A DNA stretch of 64,000 nt from Podocnemis expansa (taxonomy: Eukaryota > Chordata > Testudines > Podocnemididae). The DNA lies in NCBI GenBank assembly GCA_007922195.1, contig ML681964.1, positions 2,913,406-2,977,405 on the forward strand. Direction: 5' to 3'. Positions 1 through 13,452 of this stretch are shown piece after piece. The notes under the pieces are model-generated. The model was given only the letters and a program-made list of their open reading frames with translations. It did not search any database and had not been told where the DNA came from. Made by a program: the position numbers and the translations under genes. Each line of letters opens with the position of its first letter. Position 1 is the stretch's first letter.

Positions 1-31
1 CTGTGGATATCCGCGGATTTGCAGGGCTCTA
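1..31 (-). mobile_element. hAT-type element end, cut by window edge
   Basis: The first 31 bases are the reverse complement of the left end of the element at 14906-15493, sharing tagagccctgcaaatcc and the wording of the following ggatatccac stretch. The element would end at position 31 (…gggctcta), and its other end lies outside the window. Confidence 0.7.
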
Positions 32-117
32 TCCCTGATCACTCTCATAGTTTCACTTTAACTTGAATGATGATAAACAGTGTACACTCAGCACTGCAGC
101 AAACAAATCAACAGAAA

Positions 118-262
118 AGTCTCTCTCACTCTCTCACACATGCACGTGTGCACGTGCACACACACACACAACTGTTCTGTTGATCTATTTGCTACAGCGC
201 TGAGTGTATATTATTTATCATTATTCATGTGTATCTACAGAGATAGAGAGAGAGAGAGAGTG
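118..262. repeat. CT/CA and GA microsatellite tracts
   Basis: A CT-rich tract passes into CA repeats at 118-171, including a small cacgtg palindrome. A separate GA run lies at 241-262. These low-complexity tracts create a spurious 95-codon frame. Confidence 0.85.
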
Positions 263-3200
263 TGTATTCTGCCATTATCTAAATCACCTACCTTCTACCA
301 CAGGATACAAGGTCTGGGTCTTCACTGCACATCTGCCAACATATGTAAAAGTGGACAAATGGACTAAAACTTGAAAAAACATGCTGAATAGTACTGGGCA
401 AAAGCACAACTATGTAAGGAGAATGACAAGATAAGAGCTATAAAATTGTGCTAAGAATGGTTTGTGGTTTTTTTTCATAGTCATGCCTACTCAATCCCTT
501 TCAATTAGCACTTGTAGAATTTTTTGTTTGATTTAAAAAAAAAATCAGATTATAAAGTCATTTAACACTGGTTATTACCACTCATGTCTTTCAGACATCT
601 ATTTATGCAAATAAATCAAGCACAATTCTGACTGTATTTCCTATATTTGGTTGCAATCATTGTTCTAAGAATGAATTTACATAATGACATCTGCAGCTCA
701 TTACAATTCACAGTTTAAAAATAAAGTGCCTGTAAGATAACTTGTACAACCAACCATTTCATTATTGTCTAATTTCAGTGGATGCCATTTCAGTTTCTTT
801 CCCTCTGTTTATTAAGGATATAAATGGGAAAATGGGAATAAGCAATGAATCAAATTACAGACCAATCAGAGCAGTATGGATTACTATTGTTGTTCATGTT
901 ACCAAAGCAAAAGACTTTTGAAATTCTGATATTTTAGCATAGGCATGACTGAATCATATGGTGTTAGCAATTTTGTGAGTGTTTAGTTTTCTCAAGTTTA
1001 TAGTATCATGAAACTGTATTTCCTTTGGGTTTTTTTTGAACCCAATGAATTAAAAAGGTAATTTTCAAAAGGACAACTCAAATCCCTTTTCTAGCCCTCT
1101 TCACTTGGTTCTAGTCAGATGAGATAGGTGAAGATTCTTTACTCTTCATTACAGCCAAAGGAGAGTCAAAGTACTAGCCCTGGACTCTTGTAACAGTATC
1201 CTTGAAAGCAGTATTTTATAGCTCCTGACTCTTGGAAACCTCTTTCTGACCCAGGCTCCAATCATCCCAGTTTCAAACTACTGCAATTTCTGATTCCACA
1301 TTAGGATACATTTGGTTTTGCATTATATTGATTTCTTGCACTATATAATCAGTTGACTTGAATCTGACTGCCCTCAGGAAATCAATAGCAATAATCTTGA
1401 TCGAAAATAGCTTCAAGTTTCAACGACTCTATTATTCCACCATGGAATGAAGTAAAAATTAAATGCTAAAATGATCATTATATTCCTGTAATAACATAAT
1501 AAAAGATTGGGTATTCCAGCAGGAGAACAGCATGTCTGCTAGGTTCCAATAACACAGCTGGGAGATGCCATTCTGAAAACATAATGTTAAGGCCACTCAG
1601 AACACACTGAAAATATTCCCCAGATTAGGACAGTGTTCTGGGTTTTAAACATTTAAGTCAACTATGGATGCAATCTAAACAATTTTGACTATATACTTGC
1701 ACTCAGCAGTGGTTCTCAGTGCCCACTGGCCTCTACCAGATATTGAGGGACTAGCAGCTGCAAAGCACTATCATGCAGTCTTCAGAGCTGGTTCTGTTAC
1801 AGTCATGAACCGTGCATCATGCATGAATCAGGACTGCTTCCTGATAGCTGTAACCCAGAGCAGTGAGGGCCTCAGATAATGATGATAGAAGCAGTCTGAG
1901 TAAATGCAGAAGTCTACCATCCAAGAGGAGGAAATTAGCAGGACAAATACTAACTGGAGGGATACAATCAAAAAACTGCAAAGCTGCACATTTACTAGAG
2001 ATGGACCAAGGATGACATATGATACAGAGCCTCAAGTCCAAATCAGGATTAGTTCAGGTTCATCATCAACAGTTTGTGTGATATTTCAATACTTAATGGT
2101 CAAAACTTTGCAATACAGCATGTCTTCTGGTACCCCTACCATCTTTTACTCAAATATTTAGATTTTCAAAGACTTTGGCTCTTCCTTATAAGATTCCAGA
2201 CGCACCTCAATTCAAATGAGAAGATAGCCATCCCTCCCCTTTTCTTCCAATGCAACCTGGAGCCAAAAACATAGGTGTTTGTTCAGATGTAAGAACTGGC
2301 ACTGGGCAGAAATAAAACAAAAATTTCATTAAACCTGAAACAATTTTTGTCAACTTTTTCAATTTTTGGAATCTACAGTTTGTTTGACCCAAACTGACTT
2401 TTTTCCAGAATTTCCAGTGAACCCCAAAATTAGTTATTTGCCCAGTTCCAATTTCCCTGTTCATTACTACCACCAATATCCTGAAGGCTTCAAATTTCAG
2501 GTTCCAATTTTGGCCAGCAATAGGGCATAGCATCACAGAAATAAGAAAGGAAAAAGACTCATTAGGTAATGATGAATGCATTATTACTATAATAGACTAG
2601 GTGTGCAAGGAGCATACAGTTCAAATCTGAGAAAGAACATAATGAAAAATGGCAGGTAGCCTTGGAAAAGCACATTTTCAAAATGAATAAACTGAAAATG
2701 ACCCATCTCCCTTTTAACTTATCTGAATTGACATCTTATCAAAATTGAACAGAGCTTGCAAAAGTTGTATCTATTTCTCTGCAAATTTTGCATGTAGTGT
2801 ACTACTGGGAAACTTAAAACATGGATGGCTAAATGCAGATTCATCTCAAACCCATACATTTCATTATGATCTGTAACCATGAGCACCTGTAATATCACAA
2901 TTTCATCCACTTCTGAATACCATTTTTGTAATAACAAACCAGGTCAGTAAATCCATATTTATCTGTTATTTTTCATAAAGAAAACAGGCATATGAGACAA
3001 TACCCCTGGAAATCCTTTCGGGTTTATTCTACATTTCAGTACTGTTCAAAAACCAGCATTTATTGATTTGATAATGGTAACAGGGACTACCTAGGGTATG
3101 ACCGCTGGTAAATCAATCACTATTACCATGCTTCTACATTATAATCCAGTCCAAGGTTTTTATGTTCATTGCACAAAGTAAATAATGTTTATCATTGAAA

Positions 3201-3894
3201 AACTATAGACCTCAAGCCAAGCACGCTGTGATATCGCATATTTTATTATAACTTGTAATACTAGATTGTGCTTAGCATACTTATAAGCATCCTGCCTTTC
3301 TGAGGGAGGAAATTAGAGTCTCATCTCTCTGACAAAATGAATAGTAAGAGACAGTCATTACTGCTAAATCCACAATAAAAGACTGTGCTTTGCCACCCAC
3401 CATTCAAGTGGTTTCTAATATTCCATTGCATTCAATATTTAGCTTGTAATATGATACTTGTCGCTTTCTCCTCTCATCAGTAACAGCCAGCCTTCACTTT
3501 CTGGAGAAAGGCCTGCAAAATGATTTTTACCAGCTCCCCTTCTCCATCCAGACATAACTGGCACTTGCCCAACATGATCACATTAACGTGTACGGGGCAG
3601 TGAAATGATACATCACAAACTTAATGGAGTCATTTTACAGAAAAGCATGGGTGTGGCGTGCGGGTGAGAGATTTTCTGCTCCTCCCCACTGCTGAAAATG
3701 GAAATCAGCTGCTTGATTTTGTCTTTATGCATAACAACAGATATTTGAAAAAATTTCACAAGGGACAAGTGTCCAAATAGACAGTGTGTGAGGGCCAGGA
3801 GGACTCCAGCCTCTGGGGGTATCTGCATGTAATTGCATGGATTTTAAAATACATATACAGTATAGTATCATTTAGAAACATTCATCATGAGCAT
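263..3894. other. RBMS3: RBMS3 intron, AT-rich, no feature recognised
   Basis: I see only AT-rich intronic sequence with short A and T runs, for example at 533-543. The small open frames are not bounded by splice signals and do not resemble known proteins. Confidence 0.6.
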
Positions 3895-4075
3895 CTGGAT
3901 GATCAAGAGGAATATTATTATCCCTTTTCTACAGATTAAGACTCTAAGGCACAAAGGTCAAGTGACCAAGGCTACCAAAGGAACCAATGTTCAAAGCAGT
4001 ATTAGAATGCCAGTGTTCTTAGGTTTCAAGTCCATGGTCTGTCCATTAAACCATGCTGCTTGTCATTCTATTGAA
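3895..4075 (-). repeat. MIR-like SINE remnant
   Basis: The plus strand reads attattatcccttttctacagattaag, then caaaggtcaagtgacc and ttaaaccatgctgcttg. This follows the order of an antisense MIR: the 3' LINE-like tail, the core, then the tRNA-derived head. It is heavily diverged, which fits an old insertion. Confidence 0.7.
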
Positions 4076-7000
4076 TTTTTATTCCTTTTGTCCAAAGATC
4101 TTACTGGGAGCTCAGCAGCAGTGCTGGCTCAAGTTCTGCCTGCTAGCTGAGAGGGAGCTTCCTGTACCATTGGTGGTACCAGTGGAAGCCCAGGTTCCAT
4201 TTCTTCAGTATCTGGAGAACCTGCCCAAATGGAACCTGTGAGGCTTTGACTATGGTTTTAATGGCCCCCAAAGCTTTTTCTGGGGCATTAGAGGGGCATG
4301 ACAATCCTATGATCTTTAGCAGAAAACATTTATGGTAATAATTCTAGGGAAGGGCACAAACAGCAGATAATTTATAACCAAAATCTCTTGAGGATTCCAG
4401 CTATGTTATAATAAATTAGGCAAACCTTGCATAGCACTAAAGTCACAGCAACAACAAAATATTTTTTCAGTATAATACAGTGGCCATGATGGAAAATAGC
4501 TGAGAAAATGAATAATTCCATCACATAAGAGTTGACCTAACTAGGAACAGTATTTTTTTTTAATTAAGTTTAGACATTTTGATTAAGACAGTTGAGAGTC
4601 TTATGTCTCCTCCCTGTTGATATGGCAGAAGCTGAAATATAAATTACAATATACCCACACTTAGGGCAGTTTACATTGCCAAAATGATGTAAAGTAGCCT
4701 TCAAGAAAATGAAAAATCGGCCCCCAAGACAACACGAGAAATGAACCCATAATACACCTGTTAAAAAAAAAACAAAACAAAAAACCATGCACTCCTTTAG
4801 CCACATCATATGAAGCTCCTCACACACACAGACTTTCTTTTCATTCTGGCAGTTATCCATTAATTCTTCCAACAGCTTATTTCCATCATAATGATGAATG
4901 AATCTCAATGAGTCCAAATGTTTAAGGACCCCATATTTCTGATGCTTTTCCAAACCTTTTTTGGTTCAGTAAAATGAAAGTGGAAACCTCACAAGAAGAA
5001 GTTCCCTTATATTACAACATCAAATGCTGGGGTTGGCATTATAATCTAAAAAGAGTGTATCTTGCTATTTTGGCATCTTTGCTTCTAATCCTCACCAGAA
5101 AAAGTAACTGAACAGGTGTGTTATAAATGAAAAATAATAGGAAATGAACATTATCCAAATTTTTCAAACTTTGAAAGTTGTTCAAATTGAGGTTTGATCT
5201 GAATTCTGGGCAAAGGTTTATGGTCAAGCTCTTGCCTTTGCAAAACCTGTTTGCGCATCTTAATCCATAGCTATTCACCTACTGCCTTACATTTTCACAT
5301 AAACCCAGTAATCTGTAGCAGATATTTTCACAGAAAATAGATTACTTTTGTGGTAGGCTGAAATTAGGAGAGAGATTCAATGTAAACCCAAAATTAATCT
5401 ACAGTAGATGTCTCTGACCCTGACACTATTAGAAGAAAACTTACTGGAACTTTCAATTTCTTCCACCGAGAAAGTGAGGCATAATTGTTTTAATGCACCT
5501 TCTGTAGTTCTACAATGCAAGTTTGATTTGTTTTTCCTAGCAGCAATTTTACTTGTAAATTCCAAAGCTGCAGGCATCACTGAAGAATGTTCAAGACTTC
5601 TTAATCACAGCAAACCAAATTTTACAGAAATTAGAAGGGAAAGCCAGCAGTCTATATTCACCTATAGAATTATGCATTTACCAGTGTTAGGGGGGAAAAT
5701 ATTACTTAAAAACAGCTAGCAGTAAATAAACATTTGGTAAGGACAAACACCAGAGACAGAGGACCACATCCTCATGTCTGACCAAGCAATGGTTTGTGCA
5801 AGGCCTGTTGTGGTTGTAGTATGAAGAATGCAAAAGTGGTCTGACACTATATTTGTTATTCTCCTGAACCTCAGGAGGAGATGGTGACTAGTGTTATCCT
5901 TGCATAACATAGAGCAGCCTCAGAGGAGTGATGTTAGCTGTTTAAAGTAAAGAGAAGCACAGGTTTTTGTTATACGACACAGAAGGGCCACTTCGAAGGT
6001 TTCTTCCTTCTCTCTCTGCAGCATATTGGCAAATTAATGGTGGCAAAAGCCTTCAGTGCTTCTGTTGCTATAAAGGTTCCTTGATCAAAAGATTATCAGA
6101 GCACAGGGGAGGCAATATTTAACCTTGTAAATATGATTAGATGCTGAACTGTAATGATTCTTGCTCATAAGGAGAAGATTAAATGGCCACTAAATTTTGA
6201 GCTGAGGGAACTTTCTCCAAGATACGCGGGTAGGGACAGCAGTATTGGCTCTTCTGAAACACTGAGTAGGGATCTTTGGTGGGTAGATTGAAAAACACAC
6301 ACTTTTATATTTGTAGTGTATGAGTATTAGCTGCTCGCTATTCTACTCACCTTCCTCATTGTTTCCCTGTGTTTATACAGTTGTCTTTTGGGACTCTGCT
6401 GTACTGTCATCCAAACAATGAGCTATCAGTAGTCAACAGTCAGCAATGTGTCAACAGAAAAAAAGCTTTCATTGAGAGCTATGATTCTGTTTCTAAAACA
6501 CTGCTTGCTGGAAAAGCTCAAGAAGCTATTAAAACAATTTTACTAGCTATCACTCTTCTCCCTAGTCATACCTGTTGGCAGATTGCTTTTTGGTAGCTGA
6601 CAAGTATCTGTCCCACTAAGAGCGCAAACAATATTAATTAGCACAGCAAGAAATATAAATATTTCTGACATGCAAATCACACTGCAGAACCAATTTTATT
6701 CTTTGTTGACCTCAGCGAACAACTTCAAAATAAATGTCTAAAACCTTGACTCTCCACCACTAGAAGTGAAAGTGGGGATAATATCCTTTTTTTTTTTAAT
6801 TTAACAAGGGGCTCATAAACTCTCTATGCAAAACATTTCCAAATCTTTCTTTGTCTGAACAGTGAAATTTACACAATACCATGATGCATATTAGTATCTA
6901 GTTAGCATCTTCCTCACACCAGGGAACTTTTTAATAAGCAGCAGTAAGGGAGAAATCAATGCTGGGCTTTACAGATATTTTATATTAATAGGGATGATTT

Positions 7001-9999
7001 TTCTGATTGATTTGTTGGCAACATAAGATAGCAAATTTTTTTTAAAAAATCCTAATTTTACTGAGGATAACATAGAACAAAAGAAGGAGTCTGTAAGGTC
7101 AACATCAGGAAGAAACGCTAGCAGTTTCTTTGTTTTCTATTTCAAATAGTGTGTGTATGGCAAAGCACACTAGAAAGAAGATGGCTATCCCCCTCTCCAA
7201 CATGCATGCACCCCAAATGGGCCCTGATGTAAAAAAATGCTACTAGGCATAGTTGCTATAAGACTTTAACTACTGAGACACAACAGGAGACAAAGCACTC
7301 TGGCTGACATAACAGCAAAGAGCTATTTATTTCTGCTCCATGTTACAAATTCAACAACCATATTCCTATTTCTTAATGCTTGTATTTTTCTCATTGGCAC
7401 TGTAGTTAAACTGCAAAATGCATACTGACAGTCTCTCCATTACATTATTTTGATATAGTTTGGTGCTGAACAGTTGGCTGTGACTTAATCCAAATCTTGG
7501 ATTTTTCTCATATTATATTCTTACAGAGGTAGCTATTATTATCCTTAGAAAAGAACCTCTTGGCAAACATTCACTTTGATATCACTAATGCAGAATGCCT
7601 GCTTCCTAATACAAAACAACAGAAATCACCAAATTCTATATGCTGTATTCACAAATAATTTACAGTTACAGAGATCTTCTTCAAACACGGAACAGTGGAC
7701 TGTCAACTGAAAGATAGCAAAAGGAAATGGAGAGAGATGTAGTACATTCAAATGTGAAATTTAAAACTTTGTTAGACACATATTAAACTATACACAGATG
7801 GAATTACTCAAAACCACGTTCCATTTTTAACACTAATCAGGTGTTCTCGGTCAGCAATCTTTTGGGCCTATTTTTTTCTCCAGTTAGCACTGCATATCTC
7901 TTATCTGCATGACAGCTGTCTGCTGTATATTCTGTTGGGGTCCAGAATTCCATTTGAAATCAGAAAGTTCCATGCATAGATCGTGTGCTGAATGTTCAAT
8001 GGAGATCCAGGGTACAGATAAAAGATTAAAAAATCTAGCTCAGGGAAAGTGAGTGTATATTATGTGACTTCTAGGACACTCTATTTTAGGCTTCTATTCT
8101 GCAACTAGCTGCAATCTAAAGATGGGTTCATTTACACACATGTGTGCACCTGGATCTGATATGGCACCTTACTAGGTGCCGTTTTCCACACTGCATGAAA
8201 ATAAATCTCAAGTCCCGTGTGTGGCTTTGCCCTTGCACAGAAGGGTTCATACTGTAGCAGAAAGAATCAAAGGGATAACATTTAGGCTTAAACTTACTTA
8301 TTTCCACTGTCTGTCTCCCTTCTCTTGCTAGAAATAATAATTTGATGAAAATGAAATATGCTCTGATCTATGTAGGATCAGTTTCCCTTGCCCCTCCACT
8401 CTTATAATTTTTCACCCAACTCCTCTGCACAGGTGTTCTGCAGAATCAAGCTCCTGGAATGATTCTGTCTTGTTCCAATATGAAACAGAAACACCAGGAA
8501 ACCTGAGTCTGACATGAGAACTAATGTGTTCAAACTCCAACCAACCTCCTCTGTCTCACAATTGTACTAAAACAAGAGACACCAAAGAGTTAGCTGCAGA
8601 TAACATTAGTAAACAGAATGAAAATGGCTGAATTTTAATTCACTTTTGCTTCAAAGCTTCTTAGTTAGGTAAAAGTTCTTTTCTTCTTTTAATTTTGTAC
8701 ATTCCATTGTAATATCACATACATCACAGTCTTTCCAGCTTGTCTTCTGTAACTCCTCACTCTAATCAAAATGTTATCATGAATAACCCTGTCCCTCAAC
8801 ATCTACACAAAACAACCTTTGTCAAGCCACATGGGCTTACCTTTCCACAGCACATGGTACAAGAGTTCTTCATGATGCAAGTGACAGCAACATTGGCTAA
8901 GACACCTGTTCTAAGTCTGAAACTACAAATATAAAGGTTATTGATTACACTGTGAATGGACTGCTATAAAGGTGAAAAAGCTAAAAAGTCTATTCAAGTA
9001 TTCTAAACTACATAATACAGTTGTGTACACTGCTAATTCTACTGGAAGAAATGATGTCTATTCAATTCTGATTTTCTTGAATCAGCTCTTTAATATATCC
9101 TCAATTTTTTCATATTGTAAAAATTATTATAGTATAGAAAATCATAAATTGCTATGGATCCTTGCAGCACAATTCAAGAAGGAGAATCCCGGTTGATTTT
9201 TTGTCCCTGACCACGTATTCAAATTGTTCCCTATGCCCTCTTTGTTATTAGAGTGAATTTTTACTTCAAGGAACCGGTCAGTAATTGTTCTACCTAACAA
9301 TCAGTCAGATGACAGAACACTAGAAATAAAGACATTTATTTAAGTACTACAGGTTTAGTGGGCATAGAATCTGCATTACAAGTCTCTTCTATTCAGATTA
9401 CCATTTTATGTCCATGTCTGTGATACCTGAGCATCTAATCCAAATACTTCCTATAGCATAGGAGAATAGTCTCTGTTTTGGTCTGAAATCTTAGAATCAC
9501 AAGAAACCTTTCAGGTTCAGACTATCTTAAGGAAGTTTGTCAATTCAAACACCTCAACACAAACAGGAAAAAGTCTTTAGTAAATATTCATTTTCCCTAC
9601 TTATTTTTTACTTGAGTCTCCAAACAGCTGGACTGTTGATTATATCCTCCGTAACTATTAACTTTCGGTCCTGCACACGGAATGTAGAATCATTCACCTT
9701 AATGATTCAGCCAGCTCACGATGTCAGAGTACATATGGTTGGCTGCAAGACAAAGCTTGGGAGTTCCTAATATTTCAAATATCAGCAATGTAATTTATTT
9801 ACATATAAATGTAAAAATAAGCTCAAAAGTTTAATGCAAAACTTTACCTCACATATCCAGTTATCTGTCACAACCCTGCCCCCCGCCCCCAAACAAACCA
9901 GGACTCTTCCATTAGCTCACCTATCACACAAATAAAAATTTCTATCTCCTTTTGCAACTTAGTTAATAGAGGGTAAGACCACTCCAAATGACCTGGTCT
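4076..9999. other. RBMS3: RBMS3 intron, no feature recognised
   Basis: This is AT-rich intronic sequence with several short homopolymer runs. I could not pair any terminal inverted repeats or match any element here. Old, decayed repeats or conserved noncoding elements could be present and would need alignment to detect. Confidence 0.55.
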
Positions 10000-10205
10000 C
10001 ATGATTAAAGTGCAGGATTAGAAATTCAGAAACCTGTTTCTGTCTATGCCACAGATTTGCTATGTTACCTCAGACAACCTCATACTCTCTCTATGCCACA
10101 CTTTCCTTTTGTGCTAAACAGGAACGATGCTTTCCTAATTAACAGGGATTTCCAGAGGCTAATATAATTGATGTTTGTAAGGCCCTTTGTATTCTTGAAC
10201 TCAAG
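10000..10205 (+). repeat. MIR SINE
   Basis: A tRNA-derived head (catgattaaagtgcaggatta) is followed by the MIR core (tctatgccacagatttgcta, then gttacctcagacaacctc) and the cctctatgcc/tttccttttgtgctaaa segment. The tail reads …ttgtaaggccctttgtattc. The order and spacing match an ancient MIR in sense orientation. Confidence 0.82.
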
Positions 10206-12311
10206 ACATTGTAAAACTCCTCAGAATTATTTTCAATATTGAGACTGTACAGCATTATTATCTTTATTGAGCAGGTCTGACTTTACCTTTCAAAGAAAAG
10301 GTGTACATAAAACACCAGTGAATCTTGAATGTAATTACATTAACTCACCTCCTATTATCAAAATGAAGGCAAATATAGTACCAATTTCGCCATTCCTTAG
10401 CATAACCCTTCAGAGAACAGTAAAATGTATATGGGGTCAGATTTTTAGGTACTCAGCACTTACAGTAAGGTGATATTTACAAAAGTCCTTAGCTCTCACT
10501 TAGGTACTTAAATACAGTAAGGACAGATTTTCAAGAGTACTCAGCATACAGCAGTTCCCATTGTGATATTCATGGCTAGATATTTTGAATAGCTGAAAAT
10601 CAGCCCACTTATTTCAGAGCCTAAGTAAGGACTATGCTCTTTGGTAAAATATAGCCCCAACTGATCATGCCTCACGCATAATGACTGATGAAACTTGAGA
10701 CACAGTATCTGAAGTCAGTTGACTACGAATTTTTTTTCATATAAACTCATGAAATTGACTTCTTTGGAATTGACTTCATGTATTTCTTAATGAGAGAGAC
10801 AAGGGAGGAGGCAGGTAATATATTTAATAGAACCAATTTCTGTTATTTCTCAATCAAACTCACTTTTTAGAGAAAAGAAGCAAACTCTTTGAAGGTTTAG
10901 CAAGAGAGGTATGCATGTGCTTTGTTGTTTTGCCCGCTTTTCTTTCTTTCTTTTACTCGTTTATACAAATAACCAAGTTTAAAGGATGATTAAACCAGGT
11001 AATGGAATGAGTCCCAATGTGACATTTTATTAAAACAGGATATAAGTCAAATTCAAGTGTTTAACTCTTCTATTTCTTGATGGATTAAGCAAGAGTCATT
11101 ACATAGAATATTCTTCCTATCAGTTTAAATATGCCACACACTTACAGCAAAGCTTTCCATAACGTTCTTCTCCATATGTACAGAAATGAATCATGTTATA
11201 TTATAGCTAACAATACATTCTACTTTGACCACACTATGTTTTAAATTGCAAAATCCATTTTTATTTTCTTTCTCATTTGTCCCCTTGCCAGTGGACAAAG
11301 ATTTCCTGGAGCATAGTTCAATGCATGGCTGACAATATCAAGTCCACATTTGACACATTAATATAAAAATTAAGTATAAATAATTACAATTATGTAAGGT
11401 CAATGAGCAGGTACAGGAGAGAGAAAGTCTTTAAGATTCATTGTATATCCTGATGCAAGCCACTGAGAGAGATTCAGATGTGAATACATTTGTGGGCACC
11501 TATGGCTAAGGGAGGAAATAAATAAAAAAGCTAACCTGATTTTTGATGTTCTGGTAATTTGCAGATAATTTAGTGAATATATCTGTAAACAACCCTGATT
11601 CAAACATTTTTGCTTTGTTATCATGGATGGTGAGCATCTGCCTCCTCACAATAAAGAAACAGAACTCTTGAGTATTGACAGCATTAGGCTCTGTCCTTTA
11701 ATTCACGTCAGCCACTTGAGCATGAGGCACCAATGGATTTCACCTTGAGGGCAGTCTGTTACGCTATCATATTAGAGAATTATGAGATGAAAATGGATTT
11801 CTTGCCTCTAAAGTGTTTCTTCTTGTATTTGCTGTTAGCATACAACTAAAAATTACTTTTTATTTTCAATTTCCACATCATTATGATCAATTTCTTAATT
11901 TAAAAATAAAACATATGGATGAGATAAAACATTACAAATGGTTGCTGTAAATATAGAGCATTCTGTCCCAAAGGCATGATTTGAGTATCTGTCTATAAAA
12001 AAAACAATAAAAAAGGAATATACAATTCATACCATAAAATGTGTATTAAGAAGAATCTTTCAGTATTATTTGAAGGATCAAGACACTCTTCAAGATACTA
12101 AAGAAAACATTAAGTATAGCCAAAAGCAATGGATTTAATACAACAGCCCTCCATGAGTAATAATTGCAGTATGAAGTATAACTGCCAATGGGCATTAATA
12201 GCAGAATACAAAGAGGCACTCATCACACACATTTAATATGGGAAAATTTCTGGATTAAAAATGTCATGAAACTGACCTGAGCCTAATCAGCTATTATTTA
12301 TAATTTCTATT
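10206..12311. other. RBMS3: RBMS3 intron; one old palindromic repeat fragment
   Basis: At about 10489-10640 there are phrases such as gacagattttcaagagtactcagc and gctgaaaatcagccc. They resemble a common amniote palindromic repeat that reads 'gattttcagaggtgctgagc…'. The rest is AT-rich sequence in which I recognise nothing. Confidence 0.45.
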
Positions 12312-12374
12312 AGTGCAGCACTGAGTGATCCCAAACTGCACCAGAGCCTCATTGTGCTTGGTGATAAACAAACA
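12312..12374 (+). repeat. Old interspersed repeat fragment
   Basis: The wording gcagcactgagtgatcccaa, then cctcattgtgcttggtgata, matches an ancient repeat whose usual form ends 'cattgtgctaggcgctgtacaaac'. A longer copy lies at 29655-29785. I do not know its family name. It is cut off by the hAT-like element that begins at about 12375. Confidence 0.5.
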
Positions 12375-12985
12375 AGGGATGTAAAAATACTTAACAGTTA
12401 ACCACTAAGTATTAGCCCCCAGTCTACACTGCCAGGAAAATCTGGCAGAAGTCAACGGGAGTTACAGAAGCTACGTAGAGTGGCTAGCTGTAACTCCCAC
12501 TGACTTCCTAATTCCCCTTTAATTCAGTGTCTTCATTGCACTGCACCACTTGCTGTGGCAGTTTTACTAAGTCGAATCAACTTATTGTGTCTTAACTGAA
12601 TGTTAAATCAATCAGTCTGGTGGCGGCAACTTTGCTGCTGTCAGTGCAGATGTGGCCTTAGTCAAACCATTAAGAAAAATACTTATTGGTTAACTAGCCA
12701 CATGCAGGTTAACTGACACTGCAGGAGCTCTGTCACCATGGTGATGTTGTTGGGCTATAGTGATGGCAGTCACACTGATGCTGCTGCCCAGGGAGGCTGA
12801 GGCCCTAGTGCAGGGGCTGTGCAATAACCCACTGCAGAACACCAGGGTCCACTGGCCCAAGACAGGAGTCCCCTGTGGAGCTGGGCTGGAGGCACTATTC
12901 ACGGACAGAGGAGAAGGGGCAGGAGTTGGGGGGAGACAAAGTTATACTGTTTAAATGGTTAACGGATAACTTTCAATAGTTTGAA
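12375..12985. mobile_element. hAT-like GGTTAAC element, interrupted by a MITE
   Basis: The left end reads gggatgtaaaaatacttaac followed by agttaacc. The same style resumes after the MITE at 12415-12657 (ttattggttaactagccac) and closes near gtttaaatggttaacggataac. The interior from 12720 to 12940 is GC-rich and sharply different from the surrounding intron. Repeated GGTTAAC blocks near both ends resemble a nonautonomous hAT known from turtles. The exact outer limits and target duplication are not clear. Confidence 0.55.
12415..12657. mobile_element. MITE (TCTACAC-type ends) with TTA duplication
   Basis: The ends gcccccagtctacactg and cagtgcagatgtggcc are imperfect inverted repeats, and tta flanks both sides (12412-12414 and 12658-12660). 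A 3-bp TTA duplication suggests a PIF/Harbinger-type mobiliser. It sits inside the hAT-like element at 12375-12985, so it is the younger insertion. Confidence 0.68.
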
Positions 12986-13005
12986 CAATTACCTTTAATA
13001 ACAGA

Positions 13006-13452
13006 GGGTATGTCTACACTGCAAAGTCTTTTCAAAATAAGGAGGCTTCTTTCAAAAAAAAACTTTATGCCTGTCCATGCAGGAATTCTGGTGTTTTGAA
13101 ATAAGCGCTTCATTATTTCAAAATAATGAAGAACTATTTTGAAATACTAAAACCTGGATTTATTTCAAAATATTTATTTTTTCAAAATAGCTTTTTCGAA
13201 AAAAGCAACTCCAAGACATGGAATTGGCTTTTTTTGAAATAACAGCCCTATACTTTACATTGCCTTTCCCTATTTCAAAATAGGAAGTCTAGCGAAGACT
13301 TTCTATTTCGAAATAAGAACTCCTACCTTATTTCGAAATAGAGTCTTCACCAGACTCCTTATTTCAAAATAATAAATTCAAAATAATGCTGTTTTGAAAT
13401 AGTTATTTCAAAATGACTATTTCACAACATCTGTGGCAGTGTAGACATAGCC
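13006..13452. mobile_element. MITE with TTTCGAAA-rich interior
   Basis: The inverted ends are gggtatgtctacactgcaaa and a right end reading …ggcagtgtagacatagcc. The 447-bp interior is built from many variants of tatttcgaaata and tttcaaaataa, which lets both halves fold on themselves. No open frame is present. Some TTCGAA copies have decayed to TTCAAA, consistent with CpG loss. No clear target duplication was found. Confidence 0.78.

Noticed and set aside
80..367. 95-codon frame with a CTCTHTHN-type start
   Set aside because: It is created by the CT/CA and GA microsatellites.
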